64,000 nt of DNA from Bacilli bacterium. Lineage in GTDB: Bacteria; Bacillota_I; Bacilli_A; ML615J-28; CAG-313. Location: the NCBI GenBank assembly GCA_017501465.1, contig JAFVWY010000015.1, positions 1 to 64,000 of the forward strand, in the 5' to 3' direction. The notes below the pieces were generated by a model. It was not told the origin of the DNA, did no database searches, and saw only the letters and a list, made by a program, of their open reading frames with translations. Within the stretch, counting starts at the first letter, position 1; each line of letters starts with the position of its first letter. Positions 16,682 through 27,200 of the stretch are shown here, in pieces. A program made the translations under genes and the position numbers.

Positions 16682-17515
16682 ATGGCTAGAAAACGTAATA
16701 AGCGAATGCTTAGCTATTATGCTTGGTATCGTAAGGTTAGAACACCTAAATTTAAGCAAGTTGCTGTGATGCATGGTTCTAAATTAGAAACTACTGATCC
16801 TGTATTTATTAAAGCTATTCAAGTTAAAAATACTCTAAAGTTAGAAAATCCTCCACTACTTTCTGAAAACAGATTAAGATTTAATGTGGTAGATAAAAAT
16901 AATGATAGAGTTATTGCTAAAGTTGATAAAGCTTTAAATATCTATACACTAAATGATGAATATGTAGGTACTTTATATAATCAGTTTAAGATTATATTAA
17001 GAATAATTGCTTGGTTAGTAATTTCCCTTGCTGTGATATTATTAGGTTTTGCATCTGTACAACAGACTGGATTCTTTACTCATGCTAAAGATGTTATAAT
17101 AAGTGAGGTTAAAGAAGGACAAGCGAATATTGTAACTGAAGAGTTTAATATCTTAGTAGATCCTTATGGAAATAAATTAATTGCTCCAGGAAGAGCTACT
17201 TCGTATTATTTTAACTTAATCAGTGAAAACTATACTGATACATATGTTAATTTAACATTTGATGAAGTTAATGAAGCTAATATCCCTATGAGATTTAGAT
17301 TAATTTCAAATGGTGAATACTTAGTTGGTAGTGCAAATGAATGGGTAAGTATTGATGAATTATATGCATATGATTTATGTATTAAAGCTTATGAAGAAGA
17401 ATCATTTAGACTTGACTGGATTTGGGTTGATAATGATGGATTTGATACTGCGTTAGGTATTAAAGGTACTGATACTTATACTATTAAGTTTACTGTAGAA
17501 TCATTCTTTAAATAA
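16682..17515 (+). CDS. TasA-like protein with an N-terminal cytosolic domain and internal membrane helix
   Basis: A 277-residue protein with an unusual layout: a basic N-terminal region of about 100 residues with no signal peptide, one membrane helix (about 104-126), then a C-terminal domain clearly related to the preceding TasA-like protein (APGRATSYYFNL, NIPMRFRLI, FRLDWIWVDN and TALGIKGT against APGTQGSFEFNL, NIPVQFRI, FTIEWRWIYN and TALGTAGT). A type II topology with the fibre domain outside is expected. It could anchor or nucleate fibres, or link them to a cytosolic partner; that role is inference. AGGGAGGGAGG precedes the ATG. Confidence 0.7.
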   Translation: MARKRNKRMLSYYAWYRKVRTPKFKQVAVMHGSKLETTDPVFIKAIQVKNTLKLENPPLLSENRLRFNVVDKNNDRVIAKVDKALNIYTLNDEYVGTLYNQFKIILRIIAWLVISLAVILLGFASVQQTGFFTHAKDVIISEVKEGQANIVTEEFNILVDPYGNKLIAPGRATSYYFNLISENYTDTYVNLTFDEVNEANIPMRFRLISNGEYLVGSANEWVSIDELYAYDLCIKAYEEESFRLDWIWVDNDGFDTALGIKGTDTYTIKFTVESFFK

Positions 17516-17539
17516 ATGATATAGAAAGGAGTCACTAAA

Positions 17540-18796
17540 ATGATAAAATTCTTAAAAGATAAGTGGATATTTTTAGTATTTGTTTTAGTTGTTACTATCA
17601 TTTTATCAGTTAGTGGCAACATAAATCAATCTACAAGTAATGCTAAATATCGTTCAGAAATATCTAGTAGTGATGAAACAGCTAGAGTTGCGAAATGGGA
17701 CATAAGTACTATTTCAAAACAAAATGGTGCAACATTAGATTTAGATGCTGGTTTTGCTAAAACACTTGGTGAAGAAACAGAAGGGAACTGGTTTATTGAA
17801 ATCGGTAATAGTTCTGAAGTTAATGCAATACTAGGTACTGATACAACAATTAGATTAAGACTAGATCAAGATAATTTTTCAGCTAGTAGTGTTGATAGTA
17901 TGGGTTGGAACTTTATTAGTGGTGCAACAAACCCTGTAACTATTGAAATAATAGTTTATAAAGGTTCTGTTGATTCTATCGTTACTGGTTATAAAAAAGG
18001 TAATGCAGCTGCAATTACAAAAGATGCTTTTAATGCATTAAGTGCTGCTGATAAAAAAGATTATGTTGAAGTAATTAGCGCTAGTGCAGAAAAATATACA
18101 TTATTAACAACAACAGCTCAAACATTCACTAAGGATGTTGAATCAGTTGAAGGTAAGCTTGTATATTTCTACTACAAAGATTTTAAACTTAGTGATTTAA
18201 ATACTATTATTACAGATGAGGAAGATAGAGAAGAATTTACTACTATCGATATGAATGATGCAAGCACTAACTTAACAATTTGTGTAAATTGGAAAGTTGC
18301 AAGCAGTGGTTCATCTGGTGGTGATGCAAGTTTAGAAAATAAAAAATATCGTACATATGAAGTATTTGCGGAAAGTCTTCCTACAGGATATACAAGTGTT
18401 TATACTACGTCTGTTCCAAAAGTTGGAGAAAGTGGCACTATAACTTATTATATAGGTTATAAAGAAGTTGGTTTCTTTGATTACCAAATCTTCACATCTG
18501 GTTTTGGTGGAGATGGCGAACCTAGTTTTAAATTTAAAGATGATGTCAAAGGCACTGTTAATATTATGTATTATAGTGAATTATTAAGAGATTCTGATAA
18601 ACTAAATGCAGTAAAAAATTATAGTACAACTCCTACTACAATAGAAGGATTTGAACAATATTGTGAAAGATTAAGATTAGGTGTTCATGAAGAATTCGTT
18701 GATGACAATGAAGCGTATCAAGAATCTTTAACTTATTTAGACTACGGCCTAAAATGTGCCGTTGAATTCAAAATTAAGGTAGAACAAAAAGATTAA
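17540..18796 (+). CDS. TasA-like exported protein, long form
   Basis: A 418-residue exported protein. After a hydrophobic N-terminal helix (about 9-27) comes SNAKYRSEISSSDETARVAKW (about 33-53), the same AKYxS...ARVAKW junction as in the first TasA-like protein, so it is a probable client of the SipW-type peptidases. The mature part is beta-rich, with Gly/Ser-rich linkers (SSGSSGGDAS) and no membrane anchor. GAAAGGAG lies before the ATG. It begins 24 bases after the previous stop and ends two bases before the second peptidase gene. Confidence 0.7.
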   Translation: MIKFLKDKWIFLVFVLVVTIILSVSGNINQSTSNAKYRSEISSSDETARVAKWDISTISKQNGATLDLDAGFAKTLGEETEGNWFIEIGNSSEVNAILGTDTTIRLRLDQDNFSASSVDSMGWNFISGATNPVTIEIIVYKGSVDSIVTGYKKGNAAAITKDAFNALSAADKKDYVEVISASAEKYTLLTTTAQTFTKDVESVEGKLVYFYYKDFKLSDLNTIITDEEDREEFTTIDMNDASTNLTICVNWKVASSGSSGGDASLENKKYRTYEVFAESLPTGYTSVYTTSVPKVGESGTITYYIGYKEVGFFDYQIFTSGFGGDGEPSFKFKDDVKGTVNIMYYSELLRDSDKLNAVKNYSTTPTTIEGFEQYCERLRLGVHEEFVDDNEAYQESLTYLDYGLKCAVEFKIKVEQKD

Positions 18797-18798
18797 TT

Positions 18799-19359
18799 AT
18801 GTTAAAAACAATTATAAAGATATTTGAAAAAATATTATTTGGTCTATTTATTATTTTAATTATTATTTTTGGTTATTACATTATTCAAAGAGTTACTAAT
18901 AAAGATAAACCTGCAAAGATGTTTGGTTATTATTTATATGAGGTTAGTAGCTGGAGTATGTATAATGAAGAAAGTGAACATTCACTTTCTAAAGGTGATT
19001 TAATTTTCGTTAAAAAATTAAAAGATGATGAATATCAAGTTGGAATGGTAGTAACATATGATACTGGTAATAACATTCCAACAACTCACATGATAATTGA
19101 TCGAAGTGGTAATACTATTACAACACAAGGGATAAATAAAGAGGGAAATACTTCAAGTGATGCTCCATTTGATGTATCAAAAATTATTGGTGAGGTTCAG
19201 GGAGTTTATAGAAACTACCGAAGCCATATGAATTTGATTACTTCGCCACTTGGTATTATTTTAGTTTTAGGTATTGGATTTATTATTATTGAAGGTACTA
19301 CAATTATTAATAAGAAATTAAATAAAAATAATGATAATAAAGAATTAAAAGAAGAATAA
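18799..19359 (+). CDS. Second ER-type signal peptidase I
   Basis: A 186-residue S26B-type peptidase with an N-terminal membrane helix (about 10-30), catalytic Ser53 in SSWSM, KGDLIFVKK, His97 in TTHMI, an acidic residue in TSSDAPFD, and a C-terminal membrane helix (about 148-167). It differs from the first peptidase of the locus in the residues around the active site (WSMYNEES against DSMTIDKK) and lacks the long coiled-coil tail, so it may serve other substrates. It starts two bases after the upstream stop, with only a distant AAGG as ribosome site, so it is probably translationally coupled. Confidence 0.85.
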   Translation: MLKTIIKIFEKILFGLFIILIIIFGYYIIQRVTNKDKPAKMFGYYLYEVSSWSMYNEESEHSLSKGDLIFVKKLKDDEYQVGMVVTYDTGNNIPTTHMIIDRSGNTITTQGINKEGNTSSDAPFDVSKIIGEVQGVYRNYRSHMNLITSPLGIILVLGIGFIIIEGTTIINKKLNKNNDNKELKEE

Positions 19360-19384
19360 ATTTTTTAGAAAGGAGAGATGATGT

Positions 19385-20038
19385 ATGAAAACTAGAAAAA
19401 AATTGATCCTAGCTTTACTTTATATCTCACTTGTAGGTGTTGTATATTTAACATCATCTACTCTATCAAAATATATTAGTTCAAGCAACACAACAGGAGA
19501 TTTCACTATTGGTGAAAAATTATACTTTGATTACACTCGTGGTGATTTATTCCGTGGTGACCAATTAATTGTTGGTGTTCCAATTGAGGAAAACATTTAT
19601 GATGAGAATACTCATGAATTAATTAAAACTAAAAAAAGAATTGAAACAATGAACGTTGCTCCTGGTGATATATTGAAATTCCACTTTTATGTAAGTAACG
19701 TTAATGAAGAATTAACTGAATATAATGGTATTGAAGGTGAATTCCACGTATCAGCATCTGCTTTATTAAGTATGCCAGTTAATCAAGCTGACTATCAACT
19801 TGATTGTACTATTACTTATAGAGATGTAACAGATTCTAGTAATATTGGAGCATTCACTGACCTTGCTAAAGATAAAAATATTGATTTATTAAAATATGAT
19901 GGTACTTCTGCGTCTGTGAGAAAGTATGAATTCCAAGTATATGTTGTATTAGATGACCAAGTTCAAGCTACATCTAATGATGACTATGTTGGTGCTACTT
20001 TATCAATCTACTTATTCGTAGATGCTGCTAACAAGTAG
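19385..20038 (+). CDS. TasA-like exported protein
   Basis: A 217-residue exported protein with a basic start, a hydrophobic helix (about 8-25) and the junction STLSKYISSSNTTGDFTIGEKL, again the SKYxS pattern of SipW-type clients. The mature part has PGDILKFHFYVSNVNEE, reminiscent of the APGxxxxFxF strand in the neighbouring TasA-like proteins, and ends ATLSIYLFVDAANK. No anchor is seen. AAGGAGAGATGATGT precedes the ATG. Family membership is inferred from junction, size and context more than from overall similarity. Confidence 0.6.
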   Translation: MKTRKKLILALLYISLVGVVYLTSSTLSKYISSSNTTGDFTIGEKLYFDYTRGDLFRGDQLIVGVPIEENIYDENTHELIKTKKRIETMNVAPGDILKFHFYVSNVNEELTEYNGIEGEFHVSASALLSMPVNQADYQLDCTITYRDVTDSSNIGAFTDLAKDKNIDLLKYDGTSASVRKYEFQVYVVLDDQVQATSNDDYVGATLSIYLFVDAANK

Positions 20039-20048
20039 GAGGTGCCCA

Positions 20049-21221
20049 ATGAGTGAAAGAAAAAGATTTTTTAGATTATTATCTGTTTTAGTCGTTTTAA
20101 GTTCTGTTTTACTTGTTATGGTATGTTCAATGTTGGTAACAGGAACAAAAACAAGATATATTAAAAGAGAACAAGATGAGGTTAGAGCATATTATACAGG
20201 TTTATATTTTGCTGAAAATGGAGATGGCTCTCCAGTCGCATTAGAAAATAACGTAGGTTATGTTGATTTCCAAATTATGAACTATATTGATGATGACGTA
20301 ACTAAACGTGATATTACTTATGATATTACAACAGTTTCAACATTTTATGATGGTAGTGGTAATGTAATAGCAGATCCTAGTTCATCAAGTGTAACTGATC
20401 TACACGTTAAAGACGTTTGGAATGCTCCAGTTAAAGTTGGTAGAGATTCATATAAATACAATGTATCTATTACTAAAAATGATGGAGAAACAAGAACTGA
20501 ATCTGTTAATGGTGTAAATAAAGAACTATATTTATTCTCTTATGAAGAAAGAGATGAAAGTGCTGTAGGTAAAATCCACAATGTTACAGTTAAACTTGAA
20601 AGAAAACCTGATGCTGGTGCTATGAGTGGCAGTACAGAATCTGTCTCTTTAGTAATTCAACTTAATAAACCTTATAAACAAGTTTATATTGTTGATATTA
20701 TAGTTTCTAATAGATTAATCGTATTTGGTTCAAAACAAGTTAAAGAATTTGATATGGATTTTACAAAAGTAAATGCTCAAACATTTGATATTTTTTCTCA
20801 TTATCTAAATGGAACTAGTTATGCAGAAAGAGTAAATGCTGCACTTACTAAGTTTAGTTCACGTGCATTCAAAGTTGTTTTCGAATGGGACAATATGATT
20901 ATTAATGAAAATGATTTTAAATATTTCCACAATAATCCAAATAGTATCTTAGCAGGTACTCCTGATGCTGAAGGATTAGACTTAAGTAGACCATACTTAG
21001 TTAGTATTACACAAACTGCTGATAGTGGAACTTTAACAATTTATGTTCCGCAATCTAGTGATTTTGAGTTTGGTTGTTTGATAACAGATACTAATGCTTA
21101 TTTAAAAGCAATGGTTTACATTTGGGATAATGCTACTGGTCAATATGTAGTTTATGATCAAGTAGGTTGGGGTGGATATACTGATAATAGTACCCTTGGT
21201 TTGGCGGAAATAATCAAGTAG
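20049..21221 (+). CDS. Exported beta-rich protein of the TasA-like locus
   Basis: A 390-residue exported protein: basic start, hydrophobic helix (about 9-30), then TGTKTRYIKREQDEVRAYYTGLYF, which echoes the KYxS junction of the other clients. The mature part contains long beta strands and no membrane anchor. I do not recognise a family. The start is the ATG at 20049, preceded by AGGAGG; an in-frame ATG at 20022 lies in the end of the previous gene. Likely another component or cap of the surface structure, by context only. Confidence 0.6.
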   Translation: MSERKRFFRLLSVLVVLSSVLLVMVCSMLVTGTKTRYIKREQDEVRAYYTGLYFAENGDGSPVALENNVGYVDFQIMNYIDDDVTKRDITYDITTVSTFYDGSGNVIADPSSSSVTDLHVKDVWNAPVKVGRDSYKYNVSITKNDGETRTESVNGVNKELYLFSYEERDESAVGKIHNVTVKLERKPDAGAMSGSTESVSLVIQLNKPYKQVYIVDIIVSNRLIVFGSKQVKEFDMDFTKVNAQTFDIFSHYLNGTSYAERVNAALTKFSSRAFKVVFEWDNMIINENDFKYFHNNPNSILAGTPDAEGLDLSRPYLVSITQTADSGTLTIYVPQSSDFEFGCLITDTNAYLKAMVYIWDNATGQYVVYDQVGWGGYTDNSTLGLAEIIK

Positions 21222-21251
21222 TAAAATTGACAAAATGAAAGGAGATAGACC

Positions 21252-24200
21252 ATGAAGAATGGCACAAAGAAATTTTATCTTTTAGGTTCAATAGTAACTT
21301 CAATGCTAATCATCTGCGTAGCAGTTCTGATTGGTGTATTGGCCATTAAAGATAGAAGCGTTAAAGCTGAAACAACTGATTCTTATGAAGTTGTTATCGA
21401 AAGAGTTTCTACAGTTACAGTTTATGTTGCAGGTTCTGGTGTAAAACTTGTTGAGTCTGCTCATCCATCTGATGATCACTCAGGTGTTATTCATGATTTA
21501 TATCATGTAGAAAAAAATACGCAAATTAGTTTAATTGCTGTAAACGAAGCCAAAGTATTTACAAGTTGGAACGTTTTAGAAAAAGATGGTGAAACTTCAT
21601 ATGGTACTGACATTAATGGAAGTACTAGTCAAAAATTAACATTTAATGTTACAAAAGATGCAGTTGTTAGTGTAAATAGAAGAGATACTACTACATCTGA
21701 TATGGGTAGATACATGACTAACCGCTTCATTATTAGTGAGGCTAAAGATTTATACTTACTTCAAGAAGCATTTGAACTTGGTAGAAATGTAACTACAAAT
21801 ACTAAGATTTATGATTCATTAGTAGATTCTGAAGATATTACGATTATTGATTACTATGATTCATTATTTAAAGAAGATGAAACATGGCAAACTTATACTA
21901 CAAACAATCAGAAAATAGCTGCTATTAATAGAGCAAATACTGGTTATTTTGCAAGATTACAAAATGGATACTATTTAGTATCACAAAACTTTGCTTACTT
22001 AGATAAAGATAATACAATGCCATTTGTTGGTATTGGTAATGAAACTTACCCTTTCCAAGGTGTAATGTGTGGTTTAAATAATAATGCAATTTCAACAATT
22101 TCATTAATTATTCAAGACACTCAAAAAAATGGTACTAGATACTATGGTTTATTTGGTTATCTTGGTGAAAATGCAGTTGTAAGAAATTTAAGCGTTCAAA
22201 CATCAATTGGTATTAGTGCTGCAGCTACTGCAACAACTTCTACTATTTATGCTGGTGGTTTAGCTGGCAGAATGAATAAAGCATTCTTATACAATGTAGA
22301 TGCATTATCAAGAAACTCAATTGATATTAATGTTAATGGAACTAGTACAGTTTATTCTGGTAGTATTGCTGGTTATATGAATGGTGGTATTGAAGAATAT
22401 GCTGAAGTAATAGCTAATGGTACTGATGCAGGTTGGGTTATCCAATCTAATCATACAAGTACTAGTATTTATACTGGCTTACTTGCTGGTTATGCAAGTG
22501 ATACATATGTTAATGATATTGAATTAAAAGTTGCAGGCTACGCTGCAACAGTTAAAAATTCAACAGACAATAATAATGATTTTAAAGTATTCATGGGTAA
22601 CTTATTTGGTAGATATGAAACAACTACTTCTAACCCTGATACTAATAAATTATACTTAAGAAATATTAGAATAACTGGTAATGCTGCTCAAAATTTAACT
22701 GCCTTAATTGATAGAGGTAATGCGTATGTAGCTGGTTTAATCGGTTATGTTAATTCAACTAATGAAAATATTTTAATTGGTAAAGTTAATTTCCAAATTA
22801 CAAATAAAGATGTAACTTCAAGAATTACTGCAACTGCAATTGACTCTGAGAGCCAAGCTAATATGTATACAGCTGGTTTATTTGCAGAAGTTGTTTCTAA
22901 TAAATTATCTGCTACAGATGATTTTAAACAAGGAATTACTCAATTAGAAGTAGATGGAAAAAAATATTATAGATATGATTTTATTTTTAATGGTAATTAT
23001 TATATTGAATCTATCAATAATGGTGTTTGTAGTACAACTACAGGTAAAACAATTAGTGCTGGTTTAGTTGCACATGGTTTATTTAATATTAATGGTACAG
23101 ATGATAAAAAATCTAATATTTTAGTTTCATCTGAAGATTATGATTTAACAATTAAAGCTACTCAAACATCAATTTCAAATGGTGGTTCTCATACTGTTGA
23201 TCATTGTATGGCTGCTTTATTTACTGCTTATATTAGCACTAGTGCTTATGATTATACATTTAGTAATATTAATATATTTACAAATAATTCTAATGTAACC
23301 ACTACAAGAGAATTAAGTTCTAAAGCAATTGGTGATTTACACTCTGGTTACTTTATGGGCTATTCGAAGGATACTAATTACAATAATATTAATCTATATG
23401 TAAATGATTCAATACTACGTGTAGATAGTTTATCTTATGATGCTAAATTATCAAATGTTGGTAATAGTGCTTTTGCTGGTGGTTTTATTGGTGAACTTGA
23501 TGGCGATTCTAATGCCAACAAAGCAACAATGACAAATATAATTCTTACTGGTTTTGATTATAAAACTGGATTTAATGATGATGGTTCAATTAAAAATCCT
23601 GTTGGTACAACACTTCAATTAACTGCTATTCAAAATACACAAGCAGGTGGTGGTGACTATCGTGGAGAAAACTATTGTGGTGGTTTAATTGGCTTAACTA
23701 GACTTTCAAATATTAGTAATTCACAATACATTGGTTCCGAAAGTGATGTAGATTTTATTCAAATGCAAGGTCACCAATCTCCAGATTCTGCTTTTTGTGG
23801 TGGTTTAATTGGTTTTTCTAAGAATGAATTAACTAGTGGAATTACAATAGAAATTACAAATTGTAAAGTTAAAAATGCTAATGTTTATGGGGCTGCTACG
23901 GTAACTACACAATATGACAACCCTGATATTTATGTTGGTGGTTTATTAGGTGCTATTTATTATAATAATACCGGTACAATTTCTATTAATAATTGTAGTG
24001 TTCAAAACTCTAAAATTCAAGGGATTGCTAACGAAAGAATCGAATTATTCGTTGGTGGATTGTTAGGATGTTTCACTTGGAATGGTACATGTAATATTAG
24101 TAATTCATATGTATATGGATGTGAAATTTCCGCTAATCAAAAAACTACTTCTAATGTAGATGATCATAATGCTTATGCTGCTGGTATTTCGGCTAGAAGT

Positions 24201-27200
24201 CACTATTCTTGGGGCTCTAATTGTAGAACTAATATCGAAAATTGTGCAACAATAGATACAAGTATAATTGCTAATGCCAGTGTTGATAATGCCATAGCAT
24301 CTGGTATTAATGGTTATATGTATAGAGGTTCTATTGTAAATTGTTATAGTAATGCTAAACTATATGCATCAAGTGGTGGAACTGCGAGAAAGTACGGTAT
24401 TGGAGGAAATCCTAATGTTACACCTTCTAACTCTTTCTATGTAACTCAAAACGCTAATAATCCTGTCAGTAACGGAACTGGACTTGATTTTGGACCTAAG
24501 GAAATAAATGGAGCTAATAATAATACTGCTGTTGACTTATTTACTGCGATGGGTAATGATTATAAAGGTTCTAATAAATATTATATTGTTTTAGAAGATT
24601 CTGACATTTTTAAAGTAAATATTCCTAATAATGGTAATGTTACTATGTCTCATGATGGAGATAATAACATTTCAAATAATGCTGATATTTGGATTAATAT
24701 GCTAAGTGGTGGTAGTGCAACTGCTCCTACATCTGCAACTTATCCAAATGATGAGGCTCGTCATGATGCTGGTTGGTTTAAACTAGGTACTGTTTTAACT
24801 TATAGAGGAGAAGCTAAAATTGGTGGAACTATTACTAGTCCTACTGTTACATATCCTCAAGGAAGTAAAGAATTTGTTTATAATGCTTCTCTTAATAGAT
24901 TTGATAACTTAAATTATCCATATGATTATGTTGCAAACACTCAATATGAAAATATTGGTTATACAGAAGCTTCATCTACTACTACTTTAAATGGTGTATT
25001 ATTTGGAAATAAATATACAATTAAAGTAAGAGATAATATTCCTCAAATTAAATTTGTATTTAGTTTGCCTACTACCACATCTACTTTAACTCCAGTATTC
25101 TTTAATAGTACTGGTGGAACTTTAGATTTAACAAGTAGTATTGGTACTTATACATTTGAAAATACTGTTGAAACTGATAAAATTGTATATGAATTAATTT
25201 TTACTCCAAATACTGAAATTGAAAAAGATACAATTGTTAATATTGCATTTAAAGTTGGTACAACTGATGATTACTTAACTAATGGTTTCCAATTAGATAT
25301 TAAAGCAAATACAAGAAGCATTAAATATGTTACATATGCTGAATATACTCCACCAATTAATTATCAAAATAAAGTCGATGCTGATGGTGATGTTCTTGGT
25401 AGTGCTGGTAACTATTATATGTTAAAGAGAGGTTCTACTACAAAATTAATTCCTGTATTTACAAGAGCAAACGATTTACCAATTGGTTTTGATACTAATG
25501 GTGATCCAATTTATCCTGAATATAATAGTGAATTAAACGTTGACTATGTTACATATACTTTAAGTAATAATGTTGGTACAATGAAAACCAATGGTGAGTT
25601 TGTTGCTTCAACAAGTACTGGTAATAATAATACATATAATATCAAAGTTGCCTTAAAAACCGGAAGTGATAGTGAAACTGTTTACTTTAAGTTTGTTGAC
25701 AATGTAAACGTAACATATACTTCTATTGGTAGTGATATTAGTGCATTAACTTATGCTACTAAAGATGCTGATTATGTATTAGAAAGTAAGAATTTAGATC
25801 ACTATGGTGGTTTACCTAAGTTATTCAATGTAACAATTAATGATACAGTTTATAGTGCTAGTCAAATATTGACTTTAGGTTGGATTCAAGATGAATCTGG
25901 TAATAAGCTAAGTAGTTGGGATCTTGAAAGAACTTATTATAAGTTAGTAATTCCAAGTTCAAGTATCAATGGTAATATTAGTGTTGATATTGAAATGAAT
26001 GTTGTTTATACAATTAAGTTTGATTTACAATGTGCTACATTTAATTCTAATTATACAGGTAATCAAGTATTAGAATTTAAAGTAGTTGCAAATACTACAT
26101 TTGCTAACTTCTTTACAGCTGAAAAATTAGCAGAAGTTGAAGCTTTCCAAAATGGCGCAACATCTGTAATACAAGGATATTTATGTACTGGATTCTTCTT
26201 AGTAAGTGAGGCAAATTCTAGTTCTTCATATGGTGTTAAGTTTGATGAATTAAAAGCATCTTCAATTGCAATTAATACATCTTATACATTCTATGCAAGA
26301 TGGAATTTCTTAATTGAATTAGTAGAAGCTCCAGGTACACATATTCAAACAAGTTTCTCATCATCATTCATGTTAGAAATTACAGAAACTGAATATGATG
26401 AATATGTTAATAGAACTGTTGCAGTTCCAATTAACGCTAAAAAAGGTTATGTATTTACTGTAGTTAAAGATGAAGGTTTCGTAGGTGAGGCTGATGTTAA
26501 AGCTTACATCATCTCTAATAAAGGAACTGGAACAGAAACAATTACGGAAATCACGGTTGAAAAATATCACGAAGATATGTATTTATACTTCATACCACCA
26601 GAAAAGATTACAGGTTACTTAGTAATTGTTACATCAGTAAGTAATTCTGAAGTTATCGTTGGTGAAAATACTTCACAAGTTGTTGATGAAGTATTACCAC
26701 AAGATGGTATTTATACATTTAAATATGCTGTTAACCACAAGAATACTGTTGATGAAAATGGTTTTATTGATCAATCATTTATCTACGATAGTGGAATTAG
26801 TGGTCAAAAGAATAGAAACTTAGGTTTAACTAAAGATATCTTTATTCAATTTATTACACCAGTATTTGATAATACTAGTAATAAATTAGAAATTACTGAT
26901 AAGTATTTGCCTAAGGGTACGATAATTGAAGTTTATTACAATTTATATGTTGATAATAATCTTACTCCTACTAAGTCAGTTATTGGTTCATATGTTGTTG
27001 ATAATACTACAACTAAAAATGTTTTATTAAGTCAATTTAAACAACTTAATAATGATACAGCTGCTTTTGGTGTAGAAACATTTGAGCAATTCCTAAGTGG
27101 TAAAAAGTATGCATCTGAAGTTTATTACTTTGTTGTTACATTACCTAATGGATATGATGTAGCTGCTAATGAAGATGGTTTTGGTAATATTAATAATGAA

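Noticed and set aside
22250-24300. Repeat array resembling CRISPR or tandem DNA repeats
   Set aside because: The repeats are at protein level (GLUG-like) with diverged DNA and irregular spacing inside one open frame.
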